Shown here: positions 6,854 through 8,141 of the stretch, piece after piece | How positions within the stretch are numbered: the first letter of the stretch is position 1 | Layout of the letters: each line of letters starts with the position of its first letter | Assembly: GCA_023229385.1 (NCBI GenBank) | Contig: JALNZI010000026.1 | Coordinates: forward strand, 6,812 to 14,952 | From: Candidatus Omnitrophota bacterium | GTDB taxonomy: Bacteria; Omnitrophota; Gorgyraeia; Gygaellales; Profunditerraquicolaceae | Length of the DNA stretch: 8,141 nucleotides | Direction: 5' to 3' | Position numbers and translations under genes: made by a program | Notes under the pieces: generated by a model | What the model saw: only the letters and a program-made list of their open reading frames with translations | Told to the model about the DNA's origin: nothing | Databases searched by the model: none

Positions 6854-7910
6854 TTTCTTTAATTATTGATTTTAAATTTGCAGCCATAACTTTAGGCGTT
6901 TTAACTGTTTTAATCGCCCTTTCCGGATCTTTTAAGCCATGCCCGGTTAATATACAGGTGATTTTGCCTTTTTTATTTTTAAAATAACCTTTTTTGATTA
7001 GTTTTAATAGTCCGGCTACAGAAGCCGCAGATGCAGGTTCTGCGAAAACACCTTCTTTAGCTGCCAATATTTTGTATGCCTGCAGGATCTCTGTATCTGA
7101 AACCATATCAATCAAACCTTTTGATTCATCTCTGGCTTCTACCGCTGTTTTCCAGCTTGCCGGATTTCCAATGCGTATAGCAGTGGCAATAGTCTCGGGG
7201 TCTTTAATCGGTTTATTTCTTACAATCGGAGCGGCCCCCTGCGCTTGAAAACCTAACATAACCGGAAGTTTCCTGCTCAGGCCCAGGTTTTTATATTCTT
7301 TGTACCCTTTCCAATAAGCAGTAATATTCCCCGCGTTTCCTACCGGCATGCACTGAAAATCCGGGGCATCTCCAAAATAGTCGCAGATTTCAAAACTTGC
7401 TGTTTTCTGGCCTTCAATCCGGTAAGGGTTCAGGGAATTTACCAGTTTTATAGGATAATCCCGAGTGACTTCTTTGACTAAATCTAGGGCTACATCAAAG
7501 TTACCTTTGATTGCCAATACTTTTGCGCCATGAATTAGTGCCTGGCTGAGTTTTCCTAATGCAATTGCTCCACTAGGAATGAGTACAATACATTTTATTC
7601 CGGCGCGTGCCGCATAAGCAGCAGCAGATGCGGATGTGTTTCCGGTAGAGGCACACATAACCGCTTTTGCATTTTCTTCGCAAGCTTTGGATATAGCTAA
7701 AGTCATCCCCCTGTCTTTGAATGAACCAGTAGGATTAAGCCCTTCGTACTTCAGGTAAACTTCCATATTTTTGCCAGCCAGCCTACTCAAATAACCGGCA
7801 TAAATTAAAGGAGTATTCCCTTCGTTTAAGGTTATTACCGGAGTTTTACTGCTGACAGGCAGGAACTTTTTATATTTTTGGATTATCCCTCTGTATTTAT
7901 TTTCGTTCAC
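6843..7910 (-). CDS. thrC: Threonine synthase
   Basis: ThrC is a pyridoxal-phosphate enzyme that converts O-phospho-L-homoserine to L-threonine. The 355-residue length fits the short bacterial fold-type II class. E-G-N-T-P-L is at residues 30-35. N-P-T-G-S-F-K-D-R-G-M at 59-69 places the PLP-binding lysine at 65. A-S-T-G-N-T-S-A-S at 87-95 and the phosphate-binding G-N-A-G-N loop at 191-195 follow. E-P-A-S-A-A at 291-296 and L-T-G-H-G-L-K-D-P at 321-329 complete the family pattern. The start is GTG at 7910-7908; its first G is the last base of the hom TAG stop, and GAGGGGG lies just upstream. Its substrate needs a homoserine kinase, which in this operon would have to be the apgM-family protein if encoded here. 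Threonine dehydratase and cysteine synthase are excluded by the N-P-T-G-S-F-K-D-R and G-H-G-L-K-D-P signatures. Confidence 0.96.
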   Translation of the reverse strand: MNENKYRGIIQKYKKFLPVSSKTPVITLNEGNTPLIYAGYLSRLAGKNMEVYLKYEGLNPTGSFKDRGMTLAISKACEENAKAVMCASTGNTSASAAAYAARAGIKCIVLIPSGAIALGKLSQALIHGAKVLAIKGNFDVALDLVKEVTRDYPIKLVNSLNPYRIEGQKTASFEICDYFGDAPDFQCMPVGNAGNITAYWKGYKEYKNLGLSRKLPVMLGFQAQGAAPIVRNKPIKDPETIATAIRIGNPASWKTAVEARDESKGLIDMVSDTEILQAYKILAAKEGVFAEPASAASVAGLLKLIKKGYFKNKKGKITCILTGHGLKDPERAIKTVKTPKVMAANLKSIIKEIGY

Positions 7911-8141
7911 TAAACCCCCTCTATTCTTATAGCTACTGATTTTTCTTTGATATCGGTTAACTTATCAATCATCTTTAAAGCCCCCCGCAAGTTCTTTTCT
8001 TTTACTTCGTGAGTTACCATAACCACCGGGACAACCTGGGATTTTAATCTTTCCTTTTGGGTGACGGAAGCAATGCTGATACCAAACTTTGCCAGGATTC
8101 CGGCTATTTTAGCTAATACGCCGGGCTTATCAACCGCCATA
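7910..8141 (-). CDS. hom: Homoserine dehydrogenase, C-terminal ACT domain only (5' end outside the window)
   Basis: Homoserine dehydrogenase reduces aspartate 4-semialdehyde to homoserine with NAD(P)H. Only the last 76 full codons are in the window. They form one ACT domain that opens with V-D-K-P-G-V-L-A-K-I-A, the effector-binding loop and first helix. I-S-I-A-S-V-T-Q follows, then V-V-P-V-V-M-V-T-H and a closing K-S-V-A-I-R-I-E. This pattern and its C-terminal position are typical of monofunctional homoserine dehydrogenases, where the ACT domain mediates threonine feedback. The Met nearest the edge (8140-8138) is almost certainly internal, as the ACT domain's first strand normally begins a few residues earlier. 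The NAD-binding and catalytic domains lie beyond 8141. The gene ends in TAG sharing a base with the thrC start. An ACT domain of another enzyme is possible but unlikely directly upstream of thrC. Confidence 0.88.
   Translation of the reverse strand, partial: MAVDKPGVLAKIAGILAKFGISIASVTQKERLKSQVVPVVMVTHEVKEKNLRGALKMIDKLTDIKEKSVAIRIEGV
7915..7921 (-). promoter_or_regulatory. thrC ribosome binding site that fixes the GTG start
   Basis: GAGGGGG on the minus strand lies within the last codons of hom, with a four-base spacer (TTTA) to the GTG at 7910-7908. The fused TAGTG stop/start and this motif make GTG the clear choice; the next Met in thrC is at residue 49, inside the conserved fold. Confidence 0.75.

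Larger units (their letters stand above)
1..8141 (-). other. Amino acid biosynthesis operon, hom-thrC-coaB-apgM-lysC-cimA-valS
   Basis: Seven genes follow each other on the minus strand. Their junctions are a 1-base overlap (hom/thrC), an 11-base overlap (thrC/coaB), and gaps of 14 (coaB/apgM), 42 (apgM/lysC), 2 (lysC/cimA) and 6 bases (cimA/valS). No gap is large enough to hold an obvious promoter plus leader, and no stem followed by a T-run was found between genes. Joint transcription from a promoter upstream of hom, outside the window, is therefore inferred. Translational coupling is likely at the overlapping and 2-base junctions. Confidence 0.85.

Noticed and set aside
7910..8141. Threonine/isoleucine leader peptide or riboswitch controlling the operon
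   Set aside because: The operon's 5' end is outside the window. No leader, T-box or attenuator can be seen in the sequence available.

Overview
The window is a single, tightly packed, co-directional gene cluster. Every supported gene lies on the minus strand, so transcription runs from position 8141 towards position 1. In transcription order the genes are: hom (only the 3' end, an ACT domain), thrC, a stand-alone coaB-like gene, an apgM-family gene, lysC, cimA and valS. The last gene is cut by the window edge and also carries a frameshift. Gaps between genes are 2 to 42 bases and two junctions overlap, so this looks like one operon. Its promoter lies upstream of the window, beyond position 8141. 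No stretch over 300 bases lacks a gene. I see no RNA gene, mobile element, CRISPR array or convincing terminator.

The genes form an aspartate-family and branched-chain amino acid module. LysC phosphorylates aspartate, Hom reduces aspartate semialdehyde to homoserine, and ThrC turns phosphohomoserine into threonine. No canonical GHMP-type homoserine kinase (thrB) and no asd is present. The apgM-family protein sits where a homoserine kinase would be expected and may fill that step. CimA makes citramalate from pyruvate and acetyl-CoA, which leads to isoleucine without threonine. ValS consumes the branched-chain product valine. The CoaB-like protein belongs to coenzyme A synthesis.

The most notable points are: (1) a near-perfect Shine-Dalgarno followed by in-frame ATG codons inside lysC, predicting a separate beta subunit made of the two ACT domains; (2) a one-base deletion in valS that separates the HIGH half from the KMSKS half; (3) the apgM-family gene as a candidate homoserine kinase; and (4) a CoaB domain with no fused CoaC, started from an overlapping TTG codon. 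None of this is a new kind of system: it is core metabolism with some unusual details.

Organism: a bacterium with Shine-Dalgarno-led genes and several non-ATG starts. From memory of similar gene order and of the CoaB sequence type, an uncultured lineage such as Omnitrophota (former OP3) is my best guess. This is inference only and cannot be settled from the window.
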